The notes below the pieces were generated by a model. The model was given only the letters and a program-made list of their open reading frames with translations, was not told the DNA's origin and did no database searches. A program made the position numbers and the translations under genes. Positions 24,262 through 33,996 of a DNA stretch of 64,000 nt are shown piece by piece. Origin of the DNA: a beta proteobacterium L13 (GTDB lineage Bacteria; Pseudomonadota; Gammaproteobacteria; Burkholderiales; Chromobacteriaceae); NCBI GenBank assembly GCA_000335715.1, contig AMYZ01000006.1, forward strand, positions 62,001 to 126,000, given 5' to 3'. Numbering within the stretch: the first letter of the stretch is position 1; each line of letters opens with the position of its first letter.

Positions 24262-25515
24262 ATGACTGTACAAGCCTGTGGCGTGGACTTTGGTACGTCC
24301 AATTCGACAGTAGGCTGGTGCCGCCCCGGTGTGCCCAGCCTGCTGGCGTTGGAAGAGGGCAAAACCACCTTGCCATCGGTGATCTTTTTCAATGCCGAAG
24401 AAGAAAGCACCACCGTTGGCCGCGCGGCGATTGCCGAGTATCTGGATGGCTACGAAGGCCGCCTGATGCGCTCGCTCAAGAGCATTCTGGGCACCAGCCT
24501 GATGAACGGCCAGACCGAGGTACAAGGCCGGCCTTTGCGCTTTCTGGACTTGCTGTCCATGTTTATTGGCCAGCTCAAGCAGCGCGCAGAGCAGAACGCT
24601 GGCCGAGGTTTCGAGCAGGCCGTGTTTGGCCGCCCGGTTTTCTTTGTGGATGACGACCCGGTGGCCGACCGCCTGGCACAAGACACCCTGGGCGAGATTG
24701 CCCGCAAAGTCGGCTTCAAAGAGGTGGCCTTCCAGTTCGAGCCTATCGCCGCAGCCTTCGACTACGAAAGCCGCATCCAGCGCGAAGAGCTGGTGCTGAT
24801 CGTGGATATCGGTGGTGGTACCTCCGACTTTTCCTTGCTGCGCCTGGCACCCGAGCGCGCCCACCTGCTGGACCGCCGCGCCGATATTCTGGCCAATGGC
24901 GGCGTGCATATTGGCGGTACCGACTTTGACAAGCAGCTGAGCCTGTATTCGGTGATGCCGCAGCTGGGCTACCGCTCGCGCCTGAAGAACAACGCCGAGG
25001 TGCCATCCGGCTTTTACTTCAACCTGGCTACCTGGCATACCATCAACTTTGCCTATACACGCAAAGCCTTGTCCGATTTGCAGGGTGTGTACCCGGATGC
25101 GCTGGAGCAGGGCAAGCTGGACCGCTTGTTTTCGCTGATCGACAAGCGCGCCGGCCACTGGCTGGCGATCCAGGTAGAGGCGGCCAAGATTGCGCTATCC
25201 GACGCGCCGCAAACGCGGCTGGACATGGGCGAGATCGAGCGCGGGCTATTCCATGACATCTTGCGCGGCGATTTTGACGAGGCCATCGAGAAGCAGATCG
25301 TCAGCATCGAAACTACTGTAGCGCGCTTGCTGGCCGACGCGCAGCTGCAAGCGGGCGAGGTGGATACCGTGTTCTTTACCGGTGGCTCCAGCGGCGTGCC
25401 GCTGCTGCGCGAGCGTATTGCCGCCATGTTCCCCGCCGCCCGCGCGGTGGAGGGCGACCGCTACGGCAGTATCGGCAGCGGCCTGGCGCTGGATGCCTCG
25501 CGGCGCTTTGCCTGA
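24262..25515 (+). CDS. yegD: YegD-like Hsp70 family protein
   Basis: 417 residues from the ATG at 24262, with GAGGGG 8 bases upstream. The actin-like ATPase of Hsp70 is present: phosphate 1 GVDFGTSNST (about 6-15), phosphate 2 LIVDIGGGTSDFS (about 180) and adenosine motif FFTGGSSGVPLLR (about 370). The long substrate-binding domain of DnaK is absent, as in E. coli YegD. The role is probably an atypical chaperone, but its clients are unknown. The gene shares its frame with an upstream truncated membrane protein but has its own start signals. A terminator follows. Confidence 0.88.
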   Translation: MTVQACGVDFGTSNSTVGWCRPGVPSLLALEEGKTTLPSVIFFNAEEESTTVGRAAIAEYLDGYEGRLMRSLKSILGTSLMNGQTEVQGRPLRFLDLLSMFIGQLKQRAEQNAGRGFEQAVFGRPVFFVDDDPVADRLAQDTLGEIARKVGFKEVAFQFEPIAAAFDYESRIQREELVLIVDIGGGTSDFSLLRLAPERAHLLDRRADILANGGVHIGGTDFDKQLSLYSVMPQLGYRSRLKNNAEVPSGFYFNLATWHTINFAYTRKALSDLQGVYPDALEQGKLDRLFSLIDKRAGHWLAIQVEAAKIALSDAPQTRLDMGEIERGLFHDILRGDFDEAIEKQIVSIETTVARLLADAQLQAGEVDTVFFTGGSSGVPLLRERIAAMFPAARAVEGDRYGSIGSGLALDASRRFA

Positions 25516-25546
25516 GTAAAGGTTGGCCGCAAAGCGGCAAGCCAAC

Positions 25547-25576
25547 GAAAAGCCCCGCCAATTGGCGGGGCTTTTT
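25547..25576. terminator. Terminator between yegD and the DUF808 gene
   Basis: AAAGCCCCGCCAA and TTGGCGGGGCTTT pair without a loop and end in five T. It is symmetrical enough to serve both convergent genes. A full copy of the dispersed word (25521-25531) sits just upstream. Confidence 0.9.
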
Positions 25577-25590
25577 ACTGTGCGGCCGGC

Positions 25591-26526
25591 TTAGTGCGCA
25601 GCAGGGGTGCCGCGCAGCTTGCTGATCAGCATCACCACCGCCAGTACCACCGCGCCAGCCACAATGCCGAACAAACCATCCAGCACAGCCGGTACGATGG
25701 CTGCCAGCAGGCCGCCAATGCCAGCGATGCCTGCCACACCGTGGGCGGCAGCTTCGATGGCGTGGTGGGCAAACGGCAGGCCGTGCGTCAGGATGCCGCC
25801 GCCTACCAGGAACATGGCGATGGTGCCGGCCACGGCCAGAAAGCGCATCAGCGGCGGGGCAGCGTTCACCAGCAGGCGGCCCAGTTGCTGGCTGCCCGCG
25901 CCAGGTTTACGGGTGAGGTAGAGGCCGATATCGTCCAGCTTCACGATGCCGGCTACCAGGCCGTACACGCCGACAGTCATGATCAGCGAGATGCCGGTCA
26001 GGACGACCAGTTGCGACATGAAGGGTTGGCTCGCCACGGTGCCCAGCGTGATGGCGATGATCTCGGCGGACAGGATAAAGTCGGTGGTGATGGCGCCTTT
26101 GATCTTGTCTTTTTCGTAGGCCACCATATCCACGGCCGGGTTGGTCAGTGCGGCCAACCTGTCGCTGTGTTCGGCGTCTTCTTCGGTGGCGTGCAAGTAT
26201 TTGTGTGCCAGCTTTTCTACGCCTTCAAAGCATAAGAAGGCGCCACCTATCATCAGCAGCGGGGTAATCAGCACCGGGGCAAAGGCGCTGATGGCCAGTG
26301 CCAGCGGCACCAGAATGGCCTTGTTGCGCAGAGAGCCTACCGCTACTGCCCAGACTACCGGCAGCTCGCGCTCGGCCTGTACGCCGGCTACTTGCTGGGC
26401 ATTCAGCGCCAGGTCATCGCCCAGTACGCCGGCGGTTTTCTTGGCGGCAACCTTGGTCATTACGGCGACATCGTCCAGGATAGTGGCGATGTCATCAATC
26501 AGCATTAGCAGGCTACTACCAGCCAT
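25591..26526 (-). CDS. DUF808 (YedI-like) multi-pass inner membrane protein
   Basis: 311 residues from the ATG at 26526 (AGGAAA upstream); an in-frame extension to 26613 adds 29 residues not found in the family. The start [25 protein letters not shown], then [14 protein letters not shown] and a series of about six to seven membrane helices, are characteristic of DUF808/YedI. Function unknown. It is the last gene before the yegD terminator on the opposite strand. Confidence 0.87.
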   Translation of the reverse strand: MAGSSLLMLIDDIATILDDVAVMTKVAAKKTAGVLGDDLALNAQQVAGVQAERELPVVWAVAVGSLRNKAILVPLALAISAFAPVLITPLLMIGGAFLCFEGVEKLAHKYLHATEEDAEHSDRLAALTNPAVDMVAYEKDKIKGAITTDFILSAEIIAITLGTVASQPFMSQLVVLTGISLIMTVGVYGLVAGIVKLDDIGLYLTRKPGAGSQQLGRLLVNAAPPLMRFLAVAGTIAMFLVGGGILTHGLPFAHHAIEAAAHGVAGIAGIGGLLAAIVPAVLDGLFGIVAGAVVLAVVMLISKLRGTPAAH

Positions 26527-26628
26527 GATTTGTTTCCTGTCGGTAAAAAAAACGCTGCCAGCAAAGCCTGGCATACATGCAAAACCCGGCGCTGGCCGGG
26601 CGGGGGTGTACACGGTAGCAAAGCGTGA

Positions 26629-27429
26629 CTATGTCATCAAGTGTTGTTGCAGCCATTGATCAATGCGCAGCGCCACCTGCTGCCAGCGCGTATCCAGCAT
26701 CATCATGTGTGCCATGGCGGGCAGGATCTCATGGTGCAGGCCGAGCGCGCGGCCCATCTGGCGGACTTCGGTAGCGCTGACCAGGTGGTCGTGCTCGCCA
26801 CCCAGCAGCAGGGTAGGCACGCGCAGCTGCGTGCGGCTAAACGGCGATACCATGGACATGTCCATGATGGCGCGCAGGCTTTCTACCTGGCTGTTGGCCG
26901 CCATCCAGGCCACTGTGCTGGCCGGGGCATCGTCAGAGAACAGCATATGGCGCAAATCGCCCACGGCGGGGGAATGGCGGCCACTCTGGAACATGTTCAG
27001 CCCGATCAGTACGTCGGGTGCCTGCTGGAATAGCCGCCAGGTGGAGGCAGCCAGCCCGGTATGTGGCACCGAGGCCAGCAGTACCAGCCCGGCTGCACGG
27101 TGCTGCTGCAGGTATTGCTGCGCCACGAAGCCGCCCATGGAGTGGCCGATCAGTACCGGCATGGTGCCGATCTGGCGTATGGCCTGGCCTACGTTGGCCA
27201 CGTAGTCGTCTATGCTCACGGCGGCCAGCCAGTCTTTGCCGTCGCTGTGGCCGTGGCCTTCCAGGCTGAGCGCCCAGCAGTCGTAGCCTTGTGCGGCAAA
27301 CCAGGGCAGGAAATTGACCTGCCAGCAGCTGGCGCTGCTGTAGGCACCGTGAATAAAAAGCAGGGGTGGCGCGCTGTGCGCTACCCCTGCTGCGGCTTGG
27401 TGTATCAGCTCAAGATGAAGAGAACTCAC
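26629..27429 (-). CDS. Alpha/beta hydrolase
   Basis: 266 residues with the standard fold: oxyanion HGAYSS (about 27), SLEGHGHSDG, nucleophile elbow GHSMGG (about 96), acid residue in the GGEHDHLV loop (about 213) and a late catalytic His in MAHMMMLD. The substrate is unknown; small-molecule ester or amide hydrolysis is likely. It overlaps phoH by four bases (ATGA) on the same strand, so they are probably co-transcribed. Confidence 0.85.
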   Translation of the reverse strand: MSSLHLELIHQAAAGVAHSAPPLLFIHGAYSSASCWQVNFLPWFAAQGYDCWALSLEGHGHSDGKDWLAAVSIDDYVANVGQAIRQIGTMPVLIGHSMGGFVAQQYLQQHRAAGLVLLASVPHTGLAASTWRLFQQAPDVLIGLNMFQSGRHSPAVGDLRHMLFSDDAPASTVAWMAANSQVESLRAIMDMSMVSPFSRTQLRVPTLLLGGEHDHLVSATEVRQMGRALGLHHEILPAMAHMMMLDTRWQQVALRIDQWLQQHLMT

Positions 27430-28829
27430 AGTACCTCGGCGGCGTGGTCTGCCAGGCGCGAACGTTCGCCGCGCTGCAGGGTGATATGGCCGGAATGGTC
27501 CCAGCCTTTGAAACGGTCAACAACGTAGGTCAGGCCAGAGCTGCCCTCGGTCAGATACGGGGTGTCGATCTGGCTGATGTTGCCCAGGCAGACAACCTTG
27601 GTGCCGGGGCCTGCGCGGGTAATCAGGGTTTTCATCTGTTTGGGTGTCAGGTTCTGCGCTTCGTCGATGATCAGGTATTTGTTGAGGAAGGTGCGGCCAC
27701 GCATGAAGTTCAGCGATTTGACCTTGATGCGGCTGCGGATCAGGTCGCGCGTGGCGGCGCGGCCCCAGTCTCCGCCGTCGTCTTCGTTGCGGTTGAGTAC
27801 GTCCAGGTTGTCTTCCAGTGCGCCCATCCACGGCAGCATTTTTTCTTCCTCGGTGCCGGGCAAAAAGCCAATGTCTTCGCCCACCGGCACGGTAACACGG
27901 GTCATGATGATTTCGCTGTACAGTTTTTGTTCCAGCGTCATGGCCAGACCTGCGGCCAACGTAAGCAGAGTCTTGCCGGTGCCGGCCTGGCCCAGCAGGG
28001 TGACAAAGTCTACCTCGGGGTTCATCAGCAGGTTCAGGGCAAAGTTCTGCTCGCGGTTGCGCGCGGTAATGCCCCACACATTGTTTTTCTGGTGGCTGTA
28101 GTCTTTCAGCGTTTCCAGTACGGCGGTTTTGCCGTCGATCTGCGTCACTCGGCATTGCAGCAGCTGCTCGCCTTGCTGCCACAGCAGCTGGTTCAGGTGC
28201 AGGCTGGTAACGTCGGGGCCTTTGATCTGGTAGTAAGTGCGGCCGTGTTCCTGCCACGATTTCAGGTCTTTGCCGTTGCGTTCCCAGAAGGCTGCATCGA
28301 TTTCGCGCGTGCCGGTGTACAGCAGGTCGGTGTCTTCCAGCACCTTGTCGTTAAAGTAGTCTTCTGCCTCCAGCCCCAGGGCGCTGGCCTTGATGCGCAT
28401 ATTGATGTCTTTGGACACCAGGATCACGCTGCGCTCCGGCTCGCGCTCTTTCAGTGCCACCACGATGCCCAGAATCTGGTTGTCGGCCTTGCCTACCGGC
28501 ATGCTGGCGGGCAGCACGGCGTGGATGGCTTGCGTTTGCAGGCGCAGCTTGCCGTTGGCCGCATCGCGGCTGGCGCTTTTCAGTGGAATGCCGCTGTCGA
28601 TATTGCCGGCGGCCTGGCTGACGATCTCGTCCAGAAAGCGGCTGGCCTGGCGCGCGTTGCGGGCGACTTCGGTCATGCCCTTCTTGTGGGTGTCCAGCTC
28701 TTCCAGGGTGATGATGGGGATGAAGACGTCGTGTTCCTCGAAGCGGAACAAGCAGGTAGGGTCGTGCAGCAGCACGTTGGTATCGAGAACAAACAGCTTG
28801 ACGGTTTTGGTCTTTTTGCGGCTTGCCAT
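27426..28829 (-). CDS. PhoH family protein with N-terminal PIN domain (PhoH2/YlaK type)
   Basis: 467 residues. The PIN domain (about 10-150) starts LFVLDTNVLLHDP with the metal-binding Asp, plus ITLEELDTHK and further acidic residues. The PhoH ATPase domain (about 225-450) has Walker A LLGQAGTGKTLL and Walker B YLIIDEAQNLTP. PhoH2 proteins are reported RNA helicase-ribonucleases. A GC-rich hairpin (28835-28859) sits just upstream of the start. The alpha/beta hydrolase gene overlaps its 3' end. Confidence 0.9.
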   Translation of the reverse strand: MASRKKTKTVKLFVLDTNVLLHDPTCLFRFEEHDVFIPIITLEELDTHKKGMTEVARNARQASRFLDEIVSQAAGNIDSGIPLKSASRDAANGKLRLQTQAIHAVLPASMPVGKADNQILGIVVALKEREPERSVILVSKDINMRIKASALGLEAEDYFNDKVLEDTDLLYTGTREIDAAFWERNGKDLKSWQEHGRTYYQIKGPDVTSLHLNQLLWQQGEQLLQCRVTQIDGKTAVLETLKDYSHQKNNVWGITARNREQNFALNLLMNPEVDFVTLLGQAGTGKTLLTLAAGLAMTLEQKLYSEIIMTRVTVPVGEDIGFLPGTEEEKMLPWMGALEDNLDVLNRNEDDGGDWGRAATRDLIRSRIKVKSLNFMRGRTFLNKYLIIDEAQNLTPKQMKTLITRAGPGTKVVCLGNISQIDTPYLTEGSSGLTYVVDRFKGWDHSGHITLQRGERSRLADHAAEVL

Positions 28830-28834
28830 GATGT

Positions 28835-28859
28835 GAGGCCCCTTGATGAGCGGGGCCTC
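28835..28859 (-). other. Hairpin immediately upstream of phoH
   Basis: GAGGCCCC and GGGGCCTC pair around nine bases and end five bases before the phoH ATG. There is no T-tract, so it may affect translation or mRNA stability rather than terminate the upstream transcript. Confidence 0.45.
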
Positions 28860-28880
28860 GCGGTATGCCAGGCCCGTCGC

Positions 28881-29324
28881 TTAAATGGTGTTCACGAATG
28901 CCAGCACTTCTTCGACATGGCCAGGGACCTTCAGGCCGCGCCAGGCTTTGAGGATATTGCCCGCGCTGTCGATGACGAAAGTGCTGCGTTCGATTCCTCT
29001 TACCTGTTTGCCGTACATATTTTTCAGCTTCATGACAGCAAACAGATTACATACAGTTTCCTCCGGATCGCTGATCAATTCAAATGGCAATTCGTATTTT
29101 GCCTTGAAGTTTTCATGCGATTTCAGGCTGTCACGCGATACACCAATAATGGTGACGTTGGCCGCAGCAAACGCAGCGTAGTGGTCACGAAAGCCGATGG
29201 CCTGGGTGGTGCAGCCCGGGGTGTTGTCCTTGGGGTAAAAGTACAGCACGGTCAGGCCGCTGCCAGGCAGGGTGATGCTCTGGCCGGAGGTGGCGGGGGC
29301 GGTAAAGCTTGGGCAGTGTTCCAT
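28881..29324 (-). CDS. bcp: Thioredoxin-dependent peroxiredoxin Bcp, lacking the usual resolving cysteine
   Basis: 147 residues of the Bcp/PrxQ family. Peroxidatic Cys38 is in YPKDNTPGCTTQA, and GVSRDSLKSH and FELISDPE are family landmarks. In most Bcp the resolving Cys lies five residues after the peroxidatic one; here residue 43 is Ile, so the enzyme is either a 1-Cys type or uses another reductant. Other cysteines are Cys4 and the one in EETVCNLF. It reduces H2O2 and organic peroxides in the cytoplasm. The Smr gene lies 14 bases upstream on the same strand, and trxB is upstream of that, a sensible partner. Confidence 0.9.
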   Translation of the reverse strand: MEHCPSFTAPATSGQSITLPGSGLTVLYFYPKDNTPGCTTQAIGFRDHYAAFAAANVTIIGVSRDSLKSHENFKAKYELPFELISDPEETVCNLFAVMKLKNMYGKQVRGIERSTFVIDSAGNILKAWRGLKVPGHVEEVLAFVNTI

Positions 29325-29338
29325 CTTGTTTCCTTGTG

Positions 29339-29947
29339 TCAGCCAGGGCGTTTGAGCAGTGCCAGTACGGCACCGCTACCACCGTGCTGGGTGCGGGTTT
29401 CACAAAAGGCCAGTACTTCGGGGTGGTGGGTCAGCCAGCTGCGGACCATTTTGGGCAGCACCGGTTCGCCACGCGAGCTTAAGCCTTTGCCGTGGATGAT
29501 GCGTACGCACTGGCCCTGGTGGCGCGCGCGGTGCAGGAATAGCGCTAGCTGTTCGTGCGCCTCAAAACGGTCCAGGCCGTGCAGGTCCAGCTCCGCGCAT
29601 ACCGGCCAGTGGCCGGCTTTCAGCTTTTTCAGCGTGTGCGCCGGCATGCCGGGGCTGCGGTGCTCGATGTCGATGTGCGCTGGTTCGAACCAGCCCAGCA
29701 TCTGCGCAAACAGGCCTGGCTCGTTCTCGCCGGGGTGATGCACGCGGTGCGCTGCATGGTGTAGCGGCCGCGGCCGCGGGCGTGGCATGGGGTGTTGTAC
29801 GCGGCCGTCCGGCTTGAGCGGGCGTACGTCGCGCATCAGGCTGGGGAAGTCCGGCTCCGGCGGCGGTGCCGCAACGGCCACAGGCAAGACCCTTGCGGGC
29901 CTTGCCTGTGGTTTGATCGGCTTTAGCTGCTCTTTGAGCGACTTCAA
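29339..29947 (-). CDS. Smr domain protein
   Basis: 202 residues. A poorly conserved N-terminal half rich in Pro, Arg and His (about 15-85) precedes an Smr domain (about 115-200) with LDLHGLDRFEA, VRIIHGKGLSSRGEPVLP and GGSGAVLALLKR. Smr domains nick DNA or cleave RNA in MutS2 and YdaL-like proteins. It lies between bcp and trxB on the same strand with gaps of 14 and 6 bases, so the three are probably one operon. Confidence 0.88.
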   Translation of the reverse strand: MKSLKEQLKPIKPQARPARVLPVAVAAPPPEPDFPSLMRDVRPLKPDGRVQHPMPRPRPRPLHHAAHRVHHPGENEPGLFAQMLGWFEPAHIDIEHRSPGMPAHTLKKLKAGHWPVCAELDLHGLDRFEAHEQLALFLHRARHQGQCVRIIHGKGLSSRGEPVLPKMVRSWLTHHPEVLAFCETRTQHGGSGAVLALLKRPG

Positions 29948-29953
29948 CGTGGT

Positions 29954-30931
<978 letters not shown>

Positions 30932-30963
30932 TTAGTATTATTTTATCAGTAATCGGGAATGTG

Positions 30964-30971
30964 GCCGATAA
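30964..30971 (+). promoter_or_regulatory. Candidate sigma-28 (FliA) -10 box upstream of the YjfB gene
   Basis: GCCGATAA, the FliA -10 consensus, lies 49 bases before the ATG at 31021. The -35 region is a poor match. The downstream gene is a putative motility protein, which supports flagellar-class control. Confidence 0.4.
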
Positions 30972-31020
30972 AGTGTTTCTACTTGCCAAATAGTTTCTGG
31001 CTACCGGAAGGAGTAATGCG

Positions 31021-31200
31021 ATGGAGATTGGTTCCAGCACCAGTACAAACGTGAAGCAGGCTGCGGAAACGTTTGTCTTGAAAAAAGCCATGGAGGTGTC
31101 CAGCGACACCATGCAGACGCTGATGGCGTCCGTGGAGCAAAGCGCGCCCAAAACGAACAACCCGCCTCACTTGGGGCAAACTGTGGATGTGAAAGCTTGA
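31021..31200 (+). CDS. YjfB-type putative motility protein, 59 aa
   Basis: A short frame below usual cut-offs. The ATG at 31021 has AAGGAG 8 bases upstream, and the TGA at 31198-31200 is followed by a strong terminator. The product (start MEIGSSTSTN; KQAAETFVLKKAMEV; DTMQTLMASVEQ; end LGQTVDVKA) matches the small YjfB family annotated as putative motility proteins, whose mechanism is unknown. It has no signal peptide. Confidence 0.75.
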   Translation: MEIGSSTSTNVKQAAETFVLKKAMEVSSDTMQTLMASVEQSAPKTNNPPHLGQTVDVKA

Positions 31201-31222
31201 GCTGACCGCACCTGCTAACAGT

Positions 31223-31250
31223 AAAACCCGCCGGAAACGGCGGGTTTTTT
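31223..31250. terminator. Terminator between the YjfB gene and the Gln/Ala-rich protein gene
   Basis: AAAACCCGCCG and CGGCGGGTTTT pair around GAAA, with a six-T tail on plus. It serves the plus-strand YjfB gene and lies 13 bases beyond the stop of the minus-strand gene. Confidence 0.9.
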
Positions 31251-31262
31251 CATGGGCTGCGT

Positions 31263-31847
31263 TCAGGCGCTGAATGTCGCGCCGCTGCTGCTTTGAAAGA
31301 GGGATTGCGACGCCTGGTACTGTGCCACGGCTTGCTGCTGGGCGCTGGCGTTCAGCTCGGCGCGGCTGCTGTCTTCGCTGCGGGCTGCCGGCTGGGGTGT
31401 GCTGCGCGGAGCTGCCGTTTGCTGGGCTGTCGTTTGCGACGGCGGGTTGGTGGCCGTGTCGGTATCGGCAGTGCTGTCATTGCCAGTGCCGGCAAGGTTG
31501 GCCGCAGGCGGGCTGGCTACGGGCTGTTCGCTGCTTGGCGCGACGGCATTGTCGGCACGCTGCTGTGCCTGCTGTACGCGTACTGCCTGGGTGCTGAGCA
31601 GCTGGGCCTGCAGGCTGAATTGCAAATCGGTGGCGCGGTTGTTCAGCTGGGCCGCGGCGTTTTCTGGCTTGTTGGCTACTTGCTGGGTGGCTGCCTGCAG
31701 TTGGGCTTCGCGCGCGGTGCTGGCTTCGAGTGCCTGCTGGCCGGCCGATTCCAGGCTGCCGGTTTGCGGCAGCTCGCGCTGGCGGGCGGCTACGCTGTCA
31801 CGGTATAGCGGGCTGGGGCTGAGCGGGTTAGTGCTGCTGATGTCCAT
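31263..31847 (-). CDS. Hypothetical protein rich in Gln, Ala, Ser and Thr
   Basis: 194 residues with low-complexity composition (Gln/Ala/Ser/Thr over long stretches), predicted to be helical in the middle (about 35-95) and disordered after 100. No signal peptide, membrane helix or known motif. The start at 31847 has a strong AGGAGGAG site and lies inside the end of the YbaN-like gene (20-base overlap). It is convergent with the YjfB gene. I do not recognise a family; a flagellar or secretion-related role would be a guess. Confidence 0.6.
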   Translation of the reverse strand: MDISSTNPLSPSPLYRDSVAARQRELPQTGSLESAGQQALEASTAREAQLQAATQQVANKPENAAAQLNNRATDLQFSLQAQLLSTQAVRVQQAQQRADNAVAPSSEQPVASPPAANLAGTGNDSTADTDTATNPPSQTTAQQTAAPRSTPQPAARSEDSSRAELNASAQQQAVAQYQASQSLFQSSSGATFSA

Positions 31848-32289
31848 GAGACTCCTCCTTGTGCGCCGCTTGTCGCAAGGCGCATTGCGGTAGTGGCTGC
31901 ATCGTGCTGCTAGCGGTAATGGTGGGCAGGTGCCAGATCCAGGCGGACAGGCCTAGCCACAGTACGGCCAACATGGCTTGCAGTGCCGGCTGGCTGCCCA
32001 GCATGGCCAGACTGATGCTGAATGAGGCCGCCATGGTGAGCAGGGCGATACGTTTGGTTTGTCTGCGCATGCCGCGATAAGTTCGCCAGTCACGTATGGC
32101 GGGGCCAAACCGCGGGTGGTCCAGCAGCTTTTGTTCCAGCGCGGGATGGCTGCGGGAAAAGCAGGCTGCGGCCATCAGGATGAACACCGTGGTGGGCAGC
32201 AGGGGAGTCACCGCGCCGATGATGCCCAATACCAGGTTCAGCCAGCCCAGTACGGCCCACAGGTGCTTGCGCGCAGTATGTGTTGCCAT
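31828..32289 (-). CDS. YbaN family (DUF454) inner membrane protein
   Basis: 153 residues. LWAVLGWLNLVLGIIGAVTPLLPTTVFILMAA at the N terminus (first membrane helix with the conserved LPTTPF-like motif) and CFSRSHPALEQKLLDHPRFGPAI define DUF454/YbaN. Two further helices follow (about 82-120). The C-terminal tail is His/Gln-rich. Function unknown. A GGGGGAG site precedes the ATG. Confidence 0.85.
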   Translation of the reverse strand: MATHTARKHLWAVLGWLNLVLGIIGAVTPLLPTTVFILMAAACFSRSHPALEQKLLDHPRFGPAIRDWRTYRGMRRQTKRIALLTMAASFSISLAMLGSQPALQAMLAVLWLGLSAWIWHLPTITASSTMQPLPQCALRQAAHKEESHGHQQH

Positions 32290-32345
32290 GTCTCCCCCTG
32301 CTTGCGGTGTGTTTCTAGCAGCTTAGTGCCTGCCTTGTCATACGG

Positions 32346-32939
32346 CTAGCGCGTTTGCAGGGTCAGCGCCAGCATGCGTTCGGCCAGCTGGGCTACCGAT
32401 AGCTCGCCGTCGTTGCGGTACCACTGCACCGTCCAGTGCAGGCTGCCCAGCAGGGTGCGACGCAGCAGGTGGGTGTCCTGTTTGATCAGGCCTTCTGCGG
32501 CGGCTTCGTCCAGTACGCCTTGCCACAGTGTTTCGTAGCGGTCGCGCAGTACGATCAGGCCGGGCTTGGCGCTGTCGGAAACGCTGCGCCATTCGTACAG
32601 CATTACCTCCAGTGCGGCCTGGTTGTCACCCAGCAGCGAGTGCAAGTGCACGTGGAACAGTGCGGCCAACTTGCTGCGGGTATCGTTGGCCGCAGCCAGG
32701 GCCAGGGCCAGCTGTTCGGTGGTGGCGGTAATGCCCAGTGCCATCACGGCAACCAGAATCTCTTCCTTGGTGCGGAAGTGATAAAACAGGCTGCCCGATT
32801 GCAGGCCTACCGCATTGCCCAGGTCGCGTACGGTGGTGCGTTCGTAGCCCTGGTCGCGAAACAGCTTGGCCGCGGCGCGGATCAGCTCCATGCGGCGGCT
32901 ATTGGCTTCCTGGTGGTTGTTCAGATCGTTGCGGCTCAT
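32346..32939 (-). CDS. TetR family transcriptional regulator
   Basis: 197 residues. The HTH lies at about 15-65 (RRMELIRAAAKLFRDQGYERTTVRDLGNAVGL, then GSLFYHFRTKEEIL), followed by a ligand-binding helical domain. It overlaps waaF by four bases (ATGA) on the same strand, an unusual coupling of a regulator to a LPS gene. Its ligand and targets are not evident; fatty-acid responsive TetR proteins have a similar N terminus. Confidence 0.88.
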   Translation of the reverse strand: MSRNDLNNHQEANSRRMELIRAAAKLFRDQGYERTTVRDLGNAVGLQSGSLFYHFRTKEEILVAVMALGITATTEQLALALAAANDTRSKLAALFHVHLHSLLGDNQAALEVMLYEWRSVSDSAKPGLIVLRDRYETLWQGVLDEAAAEGLIKQDTHLLRRTLLGSLHWTVQWYRNDGELSVAQLAERMLALTLQTR

Positions 32940-33988
32940 GCTTCGCTCTTGGTAGTGGGTTCGCTGCTGGCAGCGAGTTTCAATAGCCCGTCGGCTGCGC
33001 TGCGTACCTGTTCTGGCGCCAGGTTTTCCAGACAGTGCGTGTGTTTGTACGGGCAGGTGCGCTCAAAGCAGGGGCTGCAGTCCATGTTCAGCGAGACAAT
33101 GCTGGCGCTATGGCTCAGTGGCGGGGTGAAGTCGGGGCTGGAGGAACCGTACACGCCTACCAGCGGTACGCCCAGTGCGGCGGCGACGTGCATCAGGCCA
33201 GAGTCGTTGCATACCGCCAGCTTGGCCAGGCCCATCAGGTCGATGGCTTCTTCCAGGCCGGTTTTGCCGCACAGGTTCAGTGCGCAGCCGTTGGCCAGGC
33301 GGGCGATCTCGTCACCGATGTCCTTGTCTTTGCCCGAGCCGAATAGCCACACTTGATAGCCTTCAGCATGATACTGGCGTGCCAGCTCGGCAAAGTGGCG
33401 CGCCGGCCAGCGCTTGGCCGGGCCATATTCGGCACCGGGGCACATGGCCACGATGGGTTGCGCCAGTGACAAGCCCAGCTTGCGTGCTGTGTTTTCCTGC
33501 GCGGCAGGCGTGGAGCGCAGCTGCGGGTGGGCGATGGGGCGGTTTAGCGCCTGGCGCGGTGGCTCGCCCAGTGCACAGAAGCGCTCCACCATGGTAGGTA
33601 GTGCGTGCTCGTCCAGCTCGCGGGTGTCGTTCAGCAGGCCGTAGCGCAGCTCGCCGGTAAAGCCGGTGCGCAGCGGTATGCCGGCCAGAAACGGAATCAG
33701 CGCCGCCTTCAGCGAGTTGGGCAACACCACGACCTGGTCGAAGTTCTCGCGCCGCAGCGTGCGTGCGACCCGCCAGCGTTCGCCCAGGCGCAGCTGGCCG
33801 TGACCGAACGGGTTCAGGTGGGCCTTGGCGACTTCCGGCATGCGCGATAGCAGGGGCAGGGTCCATGCCGGGGCAAAGACGTGTAGCTCCAGGCCGGGGT
33901 GGCGTTCGTGCAGGCGGCGGTACAGAGGCTGCGCCATCACGCTGTCGCCTACCCAGGACGGGCCGATTACCAGTATTTTTTTGATCAT
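32936..33988 (-). CDS. waaF: ADP-heptose:LPS heptosyltransferase II
   Basis: 350 residues from MIKKILVIGPSWVGDSVMA at 33988, the classic WaaF N terminus. A TTG four codons upstream is not used because it falls in a terminator. GT9 landmarks are present: PGAEYGPAKRWP, DSGLMHVAAALGVPLVGVYGSS and the C-terminal CPYKHTHCLENL. The enzyme adds the second L-glycero-D-manno-heptose to the LPS inner core. A terminator hairpin ends only 9 bases before the start codon, so the promoter position is unclear. It overlaps the TetR gene. Confidence 0.92.
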   Translation of the reverse strand: MIKKILVIGPSWVGDSVMAQPLYRRLHERHPGLELHVFAPAWTLPLLSRMPEVAKAHLNPFGHGQLRLGERWRVARTLRRENFDQVVVLPNSLKAALIPFLAGIPLRTGFTGELRYGLLNDTRELDEHALPTMVERFCALGEPPRQALNRPIAHPQLRSTPAAQENTARKLGLSLAQPIVAMCPGAEYGPAKRWPARHFAELARQYHAEGYQVWLFGSGKDKDIGDEIARLANGCALNLCGKTGLEEAIDLMGLAKLAVCNDSGLMHVAAALGVPLVGVYGSSSPDFTPPLSHSASIVSLNMDCSPCFERTCPYKHTHCLENLAPEQVRSAADGLLKLAASSEPTTKSEA

Positions 33989-33996
33989 GTATACAA

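Noticed and set aside
27366-29738. 790-codon plus-strand frame opposite phoH, bcp and smr
   Set aside because: Spans three genes with clear domains and start signals on the minus strand; the frame shows no domain.
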